Source: an uncultured Bacilli bacterium (GTDB taxonomy: Bacteria > Bacillota_I > Bacilli_A > RF39 > UBA660). From it: DNA of 40,220 nucleotides. Every line of letters begins with the position of its first letter. The first letter of the stretch is position 1. Location of the stretch: contig CANQRA010000004.1 of assembly GCA_947626125.1 (NCBI GenBank), positions 1-40,220 on the forward strand, given 5' to 3'. Below the pieces are notes generated by a model that saw nothing but the letters and a program-made list of their open reading frames with translations, ran no database searches and had not been told where the DNA came from. Positions 1 to 8,098 of this stretch are shown one piece after another. The position numbers were made by a program, and so were the translations under genes.

Positions 1-1035
1 TTACAACCAGGACAAACATATACCATAGAAGCATATGTATATGATTTATCTGGAAGGACATCGAGTGTTGTATCGGGAAATTATGAAACAAAAAAACCAA
101 TTCCTGGAATTGGAGGATATGTGTTTTCTAAAAATCCAAAAGGACTTGACACAAATAAACAATTAGGCGGGCTATACCGGTTTGCTGGAGCGTGCGATGC
201 AGCTAATGGTGAATGTACAGGAACGGTTGATAACTTTGTGTGTTTTGGAACAGATAACCCATCAAGTGATTGTGCTGGAAATGTAGAAAGTGAATACATG
301 TATAGAATAATCGGAATAGTCCCAAGTACAGGAGATTTAAAACTAATAATGAATACGACCATAAGAGAAGGAAATTCACGCTCTTTTGCTTGGCATTCTT
401 CTTCCACAGACGATATGTCTTGGCCAGATTCGAAACCTTTTAATAGACTAAATGGAAAAAACTTAGGCAATTCAACTGGATGGAATGGAACATCAAATTT
501 GTTTATTGATAGTACGACATCAAATGCTACATATATAAAAAGTACGGTTAATAATGATACTTGGTATAATATGATAAAAGATACCAACTGGTTATATGGA
601 GATATAGGGCGTGACAGTTCTGGTAAATATGAACCAAATAAAACAGCGGATGAAGTATTTGACATAGAAAATAGATGGAGTAGCACTGTCACAGCCAAAA
701 TAGGATTGATGTATATACATGATTATTACTATTCATATACAGGAGAAGGATCTACGAATTGTTATTCATCATCCGCGGGATGTGTTAATAGTTGGTTACA
801 TATAAGTAAAAATGGAAAATCAAGTGATTATCAATCTGAATGGACCATGTCACGTTTCGGTCAATGTAGCGGAAATTGTTTTGCGTGGAGTATCAATTCG
901 CGTGGCACCATGACCCAAAGCAGTGTGGGCACCTACGAGGGGATGCGCCCGGTCTTCTATCTTAAGTCCGATGGGGCGAAAATTAGTTCGGGCGAGGGTA
1001 CTGTGGACTCACCGTTCGTGGTGGGGAAGGCGTAG
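1..1035 (+). CDS. Surface protein with Fn3-like and C-type-lectin-like C-terminal region (5' partial)
   Basis: The reading frame is open from base 1, so the gene starts upstream; the GTG at 121 is an internal Val codon, not a start. The first ~30 residues end like a fibronectin type III or similar beta-sandwich repeat (YTIEAYVYDLSG). The rest resembles the multicopy Cys/Trp/Gly-rich surface domain of gut Bacillota with MYRIIGI, KIGLMYIHDYYY, SWLH, EWTMSR and a closing GMRPVFYL...GTVDSPFVVG, similar to DUF6273-type proteins. Such proteins are secreted and often repeated in a genome; their ligand is unknown. The last ~150 bp switch to 58% GC (counted over 901-1020) against 37% over 601-660, so the C-terminus may be an exchanged cassette. 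The family assignment is from motif memory only. Confidence 0.75.
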   Translation, partial: LQPGQTYTIEAYVYDLSGRTSSVVSGNYETKKPIPGIGGYVFSKNPKGLDTNKQLGGLYRFAGACDAANGECTGTVDNFVCFGTDNPSSDCAGNVESEYMYRIIGIVPSTGDLKLIMNTTIREGNSRSFAWHSSSTDDMSWPDSKPFNRLNGKNLGNSTGWNGTSNLFIDSTTSNATYIKSTVNNDTWYNMIKDTNWLYGDIGRDSSGKYEPNKTADEVFDIENRWSSTVTAKIGLMYIHDYYYSYTGEGSTNCYSSSAGCVNSWLHISKNGKSSDYQSEWTMSRFGQCSGNCFAWSINSRGTMTQSSVGTYEGMRPVFYLKSDGAKISSGEGTVDSPFVVGKA

Positions 1036-1092
1036 GTCCGATTAATCTAACTGTGTGGTCCCATTAAGCGGTCCCATTAATCTAGCTGTGTC
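1036..1092 (+). repeat. Short tandem repeats immediately after the surface-protein stop codon
   Basis: Three imperfect direct units start one base after the stop: 1036-1057 (GTCCGATTAATCTAACTGTG...), 1058-1070 (truncated, GTCCCATTAAGCG) and 1071-1092 (GTCCCATTAATCTAGCTGTG...). Units 1 and 3 differ at two or three positions over 22 bases. They share the raised GC of the gene end and stop where AT-rich DNA resumes at about 1110. Confidence 0.7.
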
Positions 1093-1124
1093 TTGGGATT
1101 AAGTGAGGTAGGTTTTAAAGGTAT

Positions 1125-1154
1125 AAAAAAATACGAGTTGTTTCGTATTTTTTT
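1125..1154. terminator. Bidirectional intrinsic terminator
   Basis: An AAAAAATACGA arm, a short loop and TCGTATTTTTTT form a hairpin with A/T tails on both strands. It lies between the convergent surface-protein and uppP genes and can serve both. Confidence 0.75.
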
Positions 1155-1158
1155 GTTA

Positions 1159-1962
1159 TTATCTAAAATAAACAAAGATAAATAAGGCAAGTAATAAACA
1201 ATAGATAGAGAAATGCCATAATTTACCATTTTTAACAATATTACTCAACCATTTATAAGAGAAATAAGTAATTATTAAAGATGCTAACATACCTACTAAA
1301 TAAGGTAGTAATAAAGAAGTACTAGTGTTTATTAAATCTGGAGCTTTTAATAACATAGTACCAGCACTTACAGGGAAATATAACATAAAGGTATATTTTA
1401 AGGCATCATCTCTTTTTAAATGACATAGAAGACAAGCTACTAATACAGTACCACTTCTAGATATTCCCGGAATAATTGTTATAGCTTCAAAGATACCAAT
1501 AATGATGGCATCTTTAATAGTAATGTCTTTACTTGTTTTGTCTCCTTTAATATTTCTTACGATATAAAGCATGAGAGAAGTAAATAAAAAAGTAAAAGCT
1601 AATATTTTTAAAGAATTAAAATGGGTTTCTAAGTAATCATTTAAAAGAATACCTGTTATACCGACAGGTATAGTACTAATAATTAACTTAATAACATACA
1701 TAAAGCCATCTTTATTCTTTTCTTTATTTTTAGTAAATATATAACCAAAGAAATTCTTAATTAAAGTAATAATATCTTTTCGAAAGATAAATAAGATAGC
1801 TAAAAAAGAACCAAAATTAGAGATTATTTCAAAATTAAAAGTATTAAAAATTTCGGTATTAAATAAATTCTTAAATAAGAAGATATGGCCACTTGATGAA
1901 ATGGGTAAAGGTTCCGTTATTCCTTGAATAATTCCCAATATTAAATATTTTATATAATCCAT
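1159..1962 (-). CDS. uppP: Undecaprenyl-diphosphatase UppP/BacA
   Basis: This integral membrane phosphatase converts undecaprenyl pyrophosphate to the monophosphate, recycling the lipid carrier for peptidoglycan and wall polymers; overexpression is known to give bacitracin resistance. The 267-residue length is normal. The first signature is GITEPLPISSSGH (residues 14-26) with the conserved Glu17 and His26; the second is PGISRSG (165-171) with Arg169. Both are the known active-site segments. Many hydrophobic helices fill the rest. The start at 1962 is ATG, preceded on this strand by a purine-rich AAAGAAAG. It is transcribed alone, divergent from the small membrane gene at 2033. Confidence 0.95.
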   Translation of the reverse strand: MDYIKYLILGIIQGITEPLPISSSGHIFLFKNLFNTEIFNTFNFEIISNFGSFLAILFIFRKDIITLIKNFFGYIFTKNKEKNKDGFMYVIKLIISTIPVGITGILLNDYLETHFNSLKILAFTFLFTSLMLYIVRNIKGDKTSKDITIKDAIIIGIFEAITIIPGISRSGTVLVACLLCHLKRDDALKYTFMLYFPVSAGTMLLKAPDLINTSTSLLLPYLVGMLASLIITYFSYKWLSNIVKNGKLWHFSIYCLLLALFIFVYFR

Positions 1963-2032
1963 ATAATCATCTACTTTCTTTATAATTATATAATATTTTT
2001 TTTAAAATATAAATAAAATATATTAGATAATT

Positions 2033-2245
2033 ATGTTAAGAATAAGTTTATTTATAATTGGTTATATTTTAAGTGTAATAGGGTTATTTTTTATTCTATT
2101 ATATTTAAATTTATTAGTAATTGGGTATAGTTTTTTCGAATTTGTTTATTTTATTATTAGAAGTATTTACTGTGATTTATTTTTTATGGGTATTATTTTA
2201 ATCATATTATCTTTAAGGAGGCCTAAAAATGGACTATTATTATGA
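2033..2245 (+). CDS. Small membrane protein, unknown function
   Basis: This 70-residue protein is almost entirely hydrophobic, with two or three likely membrane helices and a short basic tail (LRRPKNG). No family recognised. The ribosome binding site is weak, and the 3' end overlaps the start of the next gene by 17 bases, suggesting translational coupling. It could be a real small membrane protein or a spurious AT-rich frame. Confidence 0.45.
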   Translation: MLRISLFIIGYILSVIGLFFILLYLNLLVIGYSFFEFVYFIIRSIYCDLFFMGIILIILSLRRPKNGLLL

Positions 2246-2861
2246 TGTGTTATTAAATTTTCAAGATAGTTATTGTATGTTTTATGAATGGGATAGTGAT
2301 GATGAAATTGAATATGTTAAAAAAATACCATTAGTAAAAGTAGAAGCCAAAACTATCTTCAATTTTATTTGTAAAAAAATAAAAGTAGATGAAGAATTTC
2401 TTAAATTAATTGAAAATAAAACTAAATTAAAAGGGAATGCTACTTTAAAATATACTTGTATATTTAGTGATGGGAAGAACTGTATAGCTTTAGAATTTGA
2501 TGAAGGGGGAATAGTTTTAAGTAAGAGTAGTTTAATTTTAGAAGATGAATTAAATATTAATGAGTTTATGTATAATATAGCTTTAAAGAAGATTAATTAT
2601 GAGATAATTAGTGATGATATAATAAGTGAAGAAACAAGACAAGAAATTAAAATAAAAAAGATAATTAAAGTAGAAATAGATTCTATATATGAGAAAAAAG
2701 AATATAGTAAACTTAAATATTTATATTTAGAGTGGTTTAAAGAATTACTTCCGAGTATTGAAGAGATGTACCAAAATATGCTTCTTAAATTAAATAGTAA
2801 ATTAACGTCTCAAGAATATAATATATATGAATTAATTAAATTATCTTATCATAATGTATAA
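2229..2861 (+). CDS. YjbA-like (UPF0736/DUF3603) protein, unknown function
   Basis: A 210-residue soluble protein with an excellent AAGGAGG ribosome binding site at about 2216-2222. The N-terminus (YYYDVLLNF...FYEWD..D.IEYVKKIPLVKV) resembles the Bacillus YjbA/UPF0736 family, in which a 'FHEW..DD..ELLDQVPLL' segment is typical; the rest is less clear, and the Bacillus protein is somewhat longer (~250). The function of that family is not established. It overlaps the upstream small membrane gene and is followed after 40 bases by a lipoprotein gene on the same strand. The family call is moderate confidence from memory. Confidence 0.6.
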   Translation: MDYYYDVLLNFQDSYCMFYEWDSDDEIEYVKKIPLVKVEAKTIFNFICKKIKVDEEFLKLIENKTKLKGNATLKYTCIFSDGKNCIALEFDEGGIVLSKSSLILEDELNINEFMYNIALKKINYEIISDDIISEETRQEIKIKKIIKVEIDSIYEKKEYSKLKYLYLEWFKELLPSIEEMYQNMLLKLNSKLTSQEYNIYELIKLSYHNV

Positions 2862-2901
2862 ATTATTTTTTGTGAGGAATAATAGTACTAGGATGTGATT
2901 T

Positions 2902-3441
2902 ATGAAAAAGGTTATTGCAATATTAAGTATTATATTATTATTAAGTGGGTGTGGAGTTAATACCGCGAAGAATGCGGTAGAAAAGTATTTAAAAAAATAT
3001 AAAGCCCTTGATAGTGAAGTTTTAGTCGATTTAGAAAATGTGGTGGAAAAAGATAACTTAAGTGAAGAATTAAAAGATAAGTATCGAGAAGTATTAAAAA
3101 AACAATATAAAGATTTAAGTTATGAAATATTAGAAGAAGAGTATGATGGTGATACAGCTTATGTTACAGTTAAAATTAGTGTTTATGATTTATATAAAGC
3201 TACGGTGGAAGCTAGTGAATATTTAGCGAATAATCCACAAGATTTTATGGATGGCAATGGTAATTATAGTGAAGCATTATATACATCATATAAATTAGAT
3301 AAAATGAAAGATACTACTTCAAGAGTAGATTATACGATTACTTTTACGGTAACAAAAGAAAAAGATAAATATGTAGTTAATGATTTAAATGAGAATGATT
3401 TAAAGAAAATTCATGGTATATATAATTATGATTTAGATTAA
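2902..3441 (+). CDS. Lipoprotein, unknown function
   Basis: The 179-residue protein starts with a textbook lipoprotein signal: MKK, a hydrophobic stretch, then LLSGCG with Cys17 as the predicted diacylglyceryl-modified residue. The mature part is an alpha/beta domain with alternating charged helices and strands ending YVVNDLNENDLKKI, reminiscent of DUF4878/DUF5105-type NTF2-like lipoproteins. No catalytic motif is visible. The stop codon overlaps the stop of the convergent gene at 3438 by four bases. Confidence 0.75.
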   Translation: MKKVIAILSIILLLSGCGVNTAKNAVEKYLKKYKALDSEVLVDLENVVEKDNLSEELKDKYREVLKKQYKDLSYEILEEEYDGDTAYVTVKISVYDLYKATVEASEYLANNPQDFMDGNGNYSEALYTSYKLDKMKDTTSRVDYTITFTVTKEKDKYVVNDLNENDLKKIHGIYNYDLD

Positions 3442-3641
3442 TTATTTTTAAGATAAGAAATATTATGTTTATAATGTTTATTTAAAAGAAGATTACTTTT
3501 TGATGGAAGAGTAGTCTTTTTTATTGGTTTAGATTTCTTTAATTCTTTAAAAATTAACACGGTTAAAAATAAAACAAGAGTTATTAAATATATAGATATG
3601 ATGGTAATAAAAAATATATCGGTAGAGTCATATTTAGTCAT
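3438..3641 (-). CDS. Small single-pass membrane protein
   Basis: A 67-residue protein with one strong transmembrane helix (FFITIISIYLITLVLFLTV) and a basic, Lys-rich C-terminal tail (KELKKSKPIKK). A good AAGGAAGGA ribosome binding site lies just upstream of the ATG on this strand (about 3648-3656), which argues that it is real despite its size. It is convergent with the lipoprotein gene and divergent from the glucosaminidase gene. Family and function not recognised. Confidence 0.6.
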   Translation of the reverse strand: MTKYDSTDIFFITIISIYLITLVLFLTVLIFKELKKSKPIKKTTLPSKSNLLLNKHYKHNISYLKNN

Positions 3642-3787
3642 AAATTATCCTTCCTTTTTGATTGGTTTTCTATTATAAGGGATAAAGTTCTAAATGTAAA
3701 TATTTTGGTAAAAAATGTTAAAAAATGTTATATTTAGAGAAATATTAGGAGATATGTGATACAATTAAAGTTGAAAGTAGGTAAAAA

Positions 3788-5545
3788 GTGCAAAATATTA
3801 ATAAACACTATTTAATATTTATGTTATTTTTATTCTTTTTATTCATATTTAATATGAAGTTTTGTTATGCTATAACATATGTTGGAAAAATAAATGATAA
3901 TGATATCAATTTAAGAAAAGGACCAGGTACTAATTATGAGATAATTAAATCTTTAAGTAAGTATTCCGAATACACTTTAGTTTCTAATGCTTTATTTAAA
4001 GATGAAAAAGGGTGTGCAAGTGGTTGGTATCAAATATATTATGAGGCAAGTGAAATAGGGTATGTTTGTAGCCAATTTGTATCGGTTTCGCAAAAAAACG
4101 ATGAAGGGGAAGCTTCTCATGAAGAAGCTACAAATGATTGTGAAAAAGAATTAAAAGATGCCGGTTTTCCCCAAAGTTATTGGTCAGGGCTTTGTAGTTT
4201 AAAAGAAAAACATCCTACTTGGTCTTTTGAACCAGCTTTTACGGGTCTTGATTGGCAAAGTGCGGTAAGTAGTGAAAGTGCCTGTGGAAAAAGTTATATT
4301 GCTAGTAGTAAAGCAGAGGATATCGATAGCACTTGTAAAAATCCTTATAGTAAAACTTGGTATCCAGCATCCAGTAAAGCTGTATCATTTTATATGGACC
4401 CTCGAAATTGGTTTTCCGAAAATACGATTTTTCAATTTGAATATTTAAGATATAGTGATGTTTTAAAAGAAAAATATCCGAGCGCCGTTAGTAATGTAAT
4501 TAAAAATGCAGAATTTTATAAATATCATTTAGGGATAGGTAATGATTTAGGGGTAATTATTAATAATGCCGGGATGGATGCCAATGTAAGTCCTATATTT
4601 ATTTCGAGTAGAATATTACAAGAGCTAGGTAATAGTAATTCTTTGTATAACCTTTATAGTGGTGTTTATGATGGGGAAGATGGGAAATATAAAGGCTACT
4701 ATAATTTCTATAATTTTGGCGTAAGTGATAGTTGTGCCACAAGTAAAGGAGTTACTTTATGTGGCCTTGAATATGCTTATGCCCAAAAATGGGATAGTTT
4801 ATATAATGCTTTATTTGGGGGTGCTAAAAATATTGCTTCATCTTATATTGATGTTGGTCAAGATAGTAATTACTTACAAAAATTTAATGTTTTACCAACT
4901 AATGCAAATAGATTGTATGGTCATCAATACATGACTAATATCGCCGCTCCATCTAGTGAAGCAAAAACAACTTTTAAATCTTATCAAAATATGAATATTT
5001 TAGATAGTAGTTTTCTTTTTCGGATTCCGGTTTATAATGATATGGATGCCCAAATCGATGAAGGAAACAATGGGGCTGTGGAAGTACCCGAAGAAAATAA
5101 CAAAACAAGTGTAGCAATCAGTACTATCATTGTTAGTAGTGGTTTTAAATACGCCAGTGGGGAAATATCCGGGATTAGTCCGGAGACGGAAGTTAAAACA
5201 GTTAAAAGCACTATTGAAAGTATTGCGGGTGCGCAAAGTGTTGTAATTAAAGATAATAAAAATAATATTGTTAATGATGGGTTTATTGGTACAGGTTTTC
5301 AAGTAGAAGTTAGTAATAATGAAACTACAGAAAATTTAGTGGTTTTAATTAAAGGAGATACTTCAGGTGATGGCAAAATAAATGCCTTAGATTTATTACA
5401 AGTGCAAAAAAATATCTTAGGTAGTTATAATTTAACCGAAAAATATTTAAGCGCTGGTGATACTTCAGGTGATGGCAAAATAAATGCCTTAGATTTATTA
5501 CAAGTACAAAAGAATATTTTAGGTACATATGAAATTAAGCAGTAA
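3788..5545 (+). CDS. Secreted SH3-glucosaminidase with C-terminal dockerin-like module
   Basis: A peptidoglycan hydrolase expected to cut glycan strands as an endo-beta-N-acetylglucosaminidase. Start is GTG at 3788, followed by a signal peptide (1-28). Residues 30-100 form a bacterial SH3 domain (NLRKGPGTNYEII), likely cell-wall binding. Residues ~130-415 match LytD-like glucosaminidases (PSWSFEP-like stretch, FYMDPRNW, SRILQELG); Glu279 is the candidate catalytic acid by position. Residues ~440-520 are a beta-rich linker module. Residues 523-585 carry two near-identical calcium-loop repeats (GDTSGDGKINALDLLQVQ), as in type I dockerins. The neighbour directly downstream has a cohesin-like domain, suggesting a surface complex. 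The roles of individual modules are inferred from motifs. Confidence 0.88.
   Translation: MQNINKHYLIFMLFLFFLFIFNMKFCYAITYVGKINDNDINLRKGPGTNYEIIKSLSKYSEYTLVSNALFKDEKGCASGWYQIYYEASEIGYVCSQFVSVSQKNDEGEASHEEATNDCEKELKDAGFPQSYWSGLCSLKEKHPTWSFEPAFTGLDWQSAVSSESACGKSYIASSKAEDIDSTCKNPYSKTWYPASSKAVSFYMDPRNWFSENTIFQFEYLRYSDVLKEKYPSAVSNVIKNAEFYKYHLGIGNDLGVIINNAGMDANVSPIFISSRILQELGNSNSLYNLYSGVYDGEDGKYKGYYNFYNFGVSDSCATSKGVTLCGLEYAYAQKWDSLYNALFGGAKNIASSYIDVGQDSNYLQKFNVLPTNANRLYGHQYMTNIAAPSSEAKTTFKSYQNMNILDSSFLFRIPVYNDMDAQIDEGNNGAVEVPEENNKTSVAISTIIVSSGFKYASGEISGISPETEVKTVKSTIESIAGAQSVVIKDNKNNIVNDGFIGTGFQVEVSNNETTENLVVLIKGDTSGDGKINALDLLQVQKNILGSYNLTEKYLSAGDTSGDGKINALDLLQVQKNILGTYEIKQ
5357..5505 (+). repeat. 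Near-identical dockerin repeat pair
   Basis: A 47-bp stretch (5357-5403) is repeated exactly at 5459-5505, 102 bp (34 codons) later, in frame. It encodes the two calcium-binding loop/helix repeats of the dockerin-like module. Exact nucleotide identity, including third positions, points to recent duplication or gene conversion. Confidence 0.9.
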
Positions 5546-5555
5546 AGGAGTAATT

Positions 5556-7049
5556 ATGAAGAAATTAAAATTATTATTAATTAGTTTGGTTAGTTTAATG
5601 TTAGGCCCAATCGTAACATATGCAGCTAGTGCGAGTGTTTCTGTAAGTTCTAGTAGTCAAATTCTGATTGGTAACACGGTCACTGTAACAGTTAAATTAT
5701 CGAGCAGTAGTGCCATAGGTAGTTGGGAAATGCAACTTAATTATGATAAAAAATATTTACAACTAACATCTTCTACGGCCGATGATAATGGTAATTATAT
5801 AGTAGGAGTTATGCCGACAGATGATGGAATTAAAAGCAAAACCTATACATTCAAATTTAAAACATTAAAAACGGGGTCAACTAAACTTACGATTGGCAGT
5901 TTAGTAGTTTATGATAATAATATGAATGAGATGGATGTTGATGCAGGAAGTAAAACCATTAAGATTATTACTCAGCAAGAACTGGAGGATAGTTATTCGA
6001 AAGATAACAATTTAAAAAGTTTAAGTGTGGAAGGTTATTCTTTAACGCCAGCCTTTAATAAAGATACTTTGAGTTATAATTTAACAGTGCCTGAGGGAAC
6101 AACTAGCATCAATGTTAAAGCGACACCGAGTGATAGCAAAGCAAGTGTATCGGGGGATGATGAAGTTAAAGTTAGTGAAGGCCTCAACACAGTAAATGTC
6201 GTTGTTAGGGCTGAGAATGGTAGTGAAAAAACTTATACTATTTTAGTTAATGTTATTGACCAAAATCCTATCAATGTTAGTGTGAATGGTACTTCTTATA
6301 CGGTAATTAAATTAAGAAGTAATTATACTTGTCCACAGCTATATACGGAAAGTGAAATAGAAATAAATGGCTTTAAAATTCCCGCTTGTTATAATGAGAA
6401 AATTAATTATACTTTAGTTGGATTAAAAAAAGAAGATGGAACAGTTATAAGTAGTATTTATGATAATAACGAATATGCTTTGTATGAAGAAGCTGTTGGT
6501 ACTAGTTTAAAATTAGTTATTTTAGACTATGATAAAAAAATTGATGGATTAAATAAATATCAAGAAATCATTGATGGAGTAAGTTATCCCGTTTTTAAAG
6601 CCAGTGATAATGCTAAAAATTATGTAGTATATGGGCTAAATGTTTTAACGGGGGAAAAAGATTTATATAATTATGATACCATTAATAAAACTTTTACTTT
6701 ATATGATAGTGATTTAATGAATAATCTTAATAAATTAAATAAAACATATTTATATGTTATTTTAGCTTTTGGGGGAGGATTATTTTTAGCTATCATTTGT
6801 TTATTTAGTATGAATGCGAGTAAAAAGAAGACAATTAAAACTAACTTAGAATTAAAAAAGATGGTCGAAGAAAAGAAAGAAAAAGAAGATAATAAAAAGG
6901 TTAGCAAGAAAGATAAGAAAAAGAAAAAAGTTAAAGAAGAACAAAAAGAAGAAGTTAAAGATAAAGAAGTAGTTAAAGAAGAGATAAAAGAAGAAACAAA
7001 AGAATTTTATGATATTTTTGCAGATGATAAAAGCAAAAAGAAGAGATGA
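5556..7049 (+). CDS. Membrane-anchored cohesin-like surface protein
   Basis: I place the start at ATG 5556, 5 bases after AAAGGAG (5544-5550), rather than the in-frame ATG at 5529 inside the previous gene; this gives 497 residues. Order: signal peptide (1-24); cohesin-like beta-sandwich (~25-140; GNTVTVTVKL, SWEMQLNYDKKYLQL); a cadherin-like/Big-type repeat (~150-235; LKSLSVEGYSLTPAF, TVNVVVRAENGSEKTYTI); an unassigned region; one membrane helix (~397-418); and a very Lys/Glu-rich cytoplasmic tail of ~75 residues. The gene begins 10 bases after the dockerin-bearing hydrolase, so it is a natural candidate receptor for it. The cohesin assignment is from pattern only. Confidence 0.82.
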   Translation: MKKLKLLLISLVSLMLGPIVTYAASASVSVSSSSQILIGNTVTVTVKLSSSSAIGSWEMQLNYDKKYLQLTSSTADDNGNYIVGVMPTDDGIKSKTYTFKFKTLKTGSTKLTIGSLVVYDNNMNEMDVDAGSKTIKIITQQELEDSYSKDNNLKSLSVEGYSLTPAFNKDTLSYNLTVPEGTTSINVKATPSDSKASVSGDDEVKVSEGLNTVNVVVRAENGSEKTYTILVNVIDQNPINVSVNGTSYTVIKLRSNYTCPQLYTESEIEINGFKIPACYNEKINYTLVGLKKEDGTVISSIYDNNEYALYEEAVGTSLKLVILDYDKKIDGLNKYQEIIDGVSYPVFKASDNAKNYVVYGLNVLTGEKDLYNYDTINKTFTLYDSDLMNNLNKLNKTYLYVILAFGGGLFLAIICLFSMNASKKKTIKTNLELKKMVEEKKEKEDNKKVSKKDKKKKKVKEEQKEEVKDKEVVKEEIKEETKEFYDIFADDKSKKKR

Positions 7050-7050
7050 T

Positions 7051-7079
7051 TTGCAAATAATCATAAATTAATATATAAT
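7051..7079 (+). promoter_or_regulatory. Promoter of the engB-pilin-der operon
   Basis: TTGCAA (7051-7056), a 17-bp spacer and TATAAT (7074-7079) make a strong sigma-A type promoter directly after the preceding stop codon. A GGTGAT ribosome binding site (7086-7091) follows. Confidence 0.8.
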
Positions 7080-7096
7080 TTAGTTGGTGATTTATT

Positions 7097-7684
7097 ATGC
7101 AAATTGATTCAGTTAATGAACCATTAATCGCAATAAGAATTAGTCAATATCCAACCGATAACTTAGATGAGTTTTTATTGTTGGGAAGAAGTAATGTGGG
7201 AAAGAGCAGTTTTATCAACACTTTAATTGAAAGAAAAAACTTTGCTAGAACTTCTTCTAAACCAGGTAAAACGCAAACTTTGAATTTCTATTTAGTTAAT
7301 AATAATTTTTATTTAGTAGATGTACCGGGTTATGGTTATGCAAGTGTTTCTAAAGATACGCAAAAGAAATTTGGTTTAATGATTGAGGATTATTTAAAAA
7401 CCCGAACTAATTTAAAACATGTCTTTTTACTTGTTGATTATCGTCATAAACCAACTGAAGATGATATTTTAATGTATAATTTCTTAAAATATTATGATTT
7501 AAATATAACTATTGTGGCAACTAAATATGATAAAGTAACAAAAAATAATCGAGCTAAACAAGATAAATTAATTAGAAATGCTTTTTCTTTAAAAGAAGAA
7601 GATAGTTTTATTCCTTTTTCTACAATTACTAAAAAAGGGAGAATGGAAGTCTTGGATATTATTAGTAGTGATTTAAATAAGTGA
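7097..7684 (+). CDS. engB: Ribosome biogenesis GTPase EngB/YsxC
   Basis: An essential P-loop GTPase that helps assemble the large ribosomal subunit. At 195 residues it has the usual length. G1 is GRSNVGKSS (30-38), followed by a G2 Thr in the SKPGKTQT segment, G3 DVPGYG, G4 TKYDK and a G5-like PFSTITKKG. It is the first gene of a tight operon, 7 bases upstream of a pseudopilin gene and then der, another ribosome-assembly GTPase. Confidence 0.96.
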   Translation: MQIDSVNEPLIAIRISQYPTDNLDEFLLLGRSNVGKSSFINTLIERKNFARTSSKPGKTQTLNFYLVNNNFYLVDVPGYGYASVSKDTQKKFGLMIEDYLKTRTNLKHVFLLVDYRHKPTEDDILMYNFLKYYDLNITIVATKYDKVTKNNRAKQDKLIRNAFSLKEEDSFIPFSTITKKGRMEVLDIISSDLNK

Positions 7685-7691
7685 GGAATTT

Positions 7692-8087
7692 ATGAATAAT
7701 AAGGGATTTACATTAATTGAGTTATTAGCAGTAATTACTTTAATTGGGTTAGTTATTGGTATTGCTATTCCATCAGTAAGTTTTATTAATAAAAGTATTA
7801 AAGATAAAATGTTAGAAAGCAAAAAGGAATTTATTATTGATGCAGCCATTATTTATGGCGAAGATAATGAAGAAGAAATTATGGATAGTAATAAAACTTA
7901 TAATAATTTTGCTTGTATTAGTATTTATTTGAAAGATTTAATCCCGGATTATCTTGATAAAGATGATGAAGTGGGTATAATTAATCCTTTTGATAATACT
8001 TATTTAGACGACCAAGAAATTATTATTTATCATGATAACCAAATTAAAGCTATCCTAGATATGGATAATAATTTAGATTGTAACTAA
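7692..8087 (+). CDS. Type IV prepilin-like protein (pseudopilin)
   Basis: The 131-residue protein begins MNNKGFTLIELLAVITLIGL, the classic class III signal: cleavage by a prepilin peptidase is expected after the Gly in NNKG|FTLIE, with Glu at +5 and a hydrophobic assembly helix. The remainder is a short acidic globular domain with only two Cys. It resembles ComGC-like or PilE-like pseudopilins, which form a pseudopilus for DNA uptake or secretion. The ribosome binding site GTGAGGA spans the engB stop. No other pilus gene (peptidase, ATPase, platform) lies in the window, so the machine it serves must be encoded elsewhere. Confidence 0.9.
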   Translation: MNNKGFTLIELLAVITLIGLVIGIAIPSVSFINKSIKDKMLESKKEFIIDAAIIYGEDNEEEIMDSNKTYNNFACISIYLKDLIPDYLDKDDEVGIINPFDNTYLDDQEIIIYHDNQIKAILDMDNNLDCN

Positions 8088-8098
8088 GGGGGATATAT

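Noticed and set aside
81-698. Long minus-strand frame of 205 codons opposite the surface protein
   Set aside because: It is the antisense shadow of the surface-protein gene, with no ribosome binding site and no protein-like pattern.
1-1110. A complete diversity-generating retroelement
   Set aside because: The gene end resembles a variable region, but no reverse transcriptase, accessory gene or template repeat is in the window; kept only as a hypothesis.
5000-5302. Minus-strand frame of 100 codons within the glucosaminidase gene
   Set aside because: Shadow frame; the plus strand has clear domain motifs throughout and no ribosome binding site lies on the minus strand.
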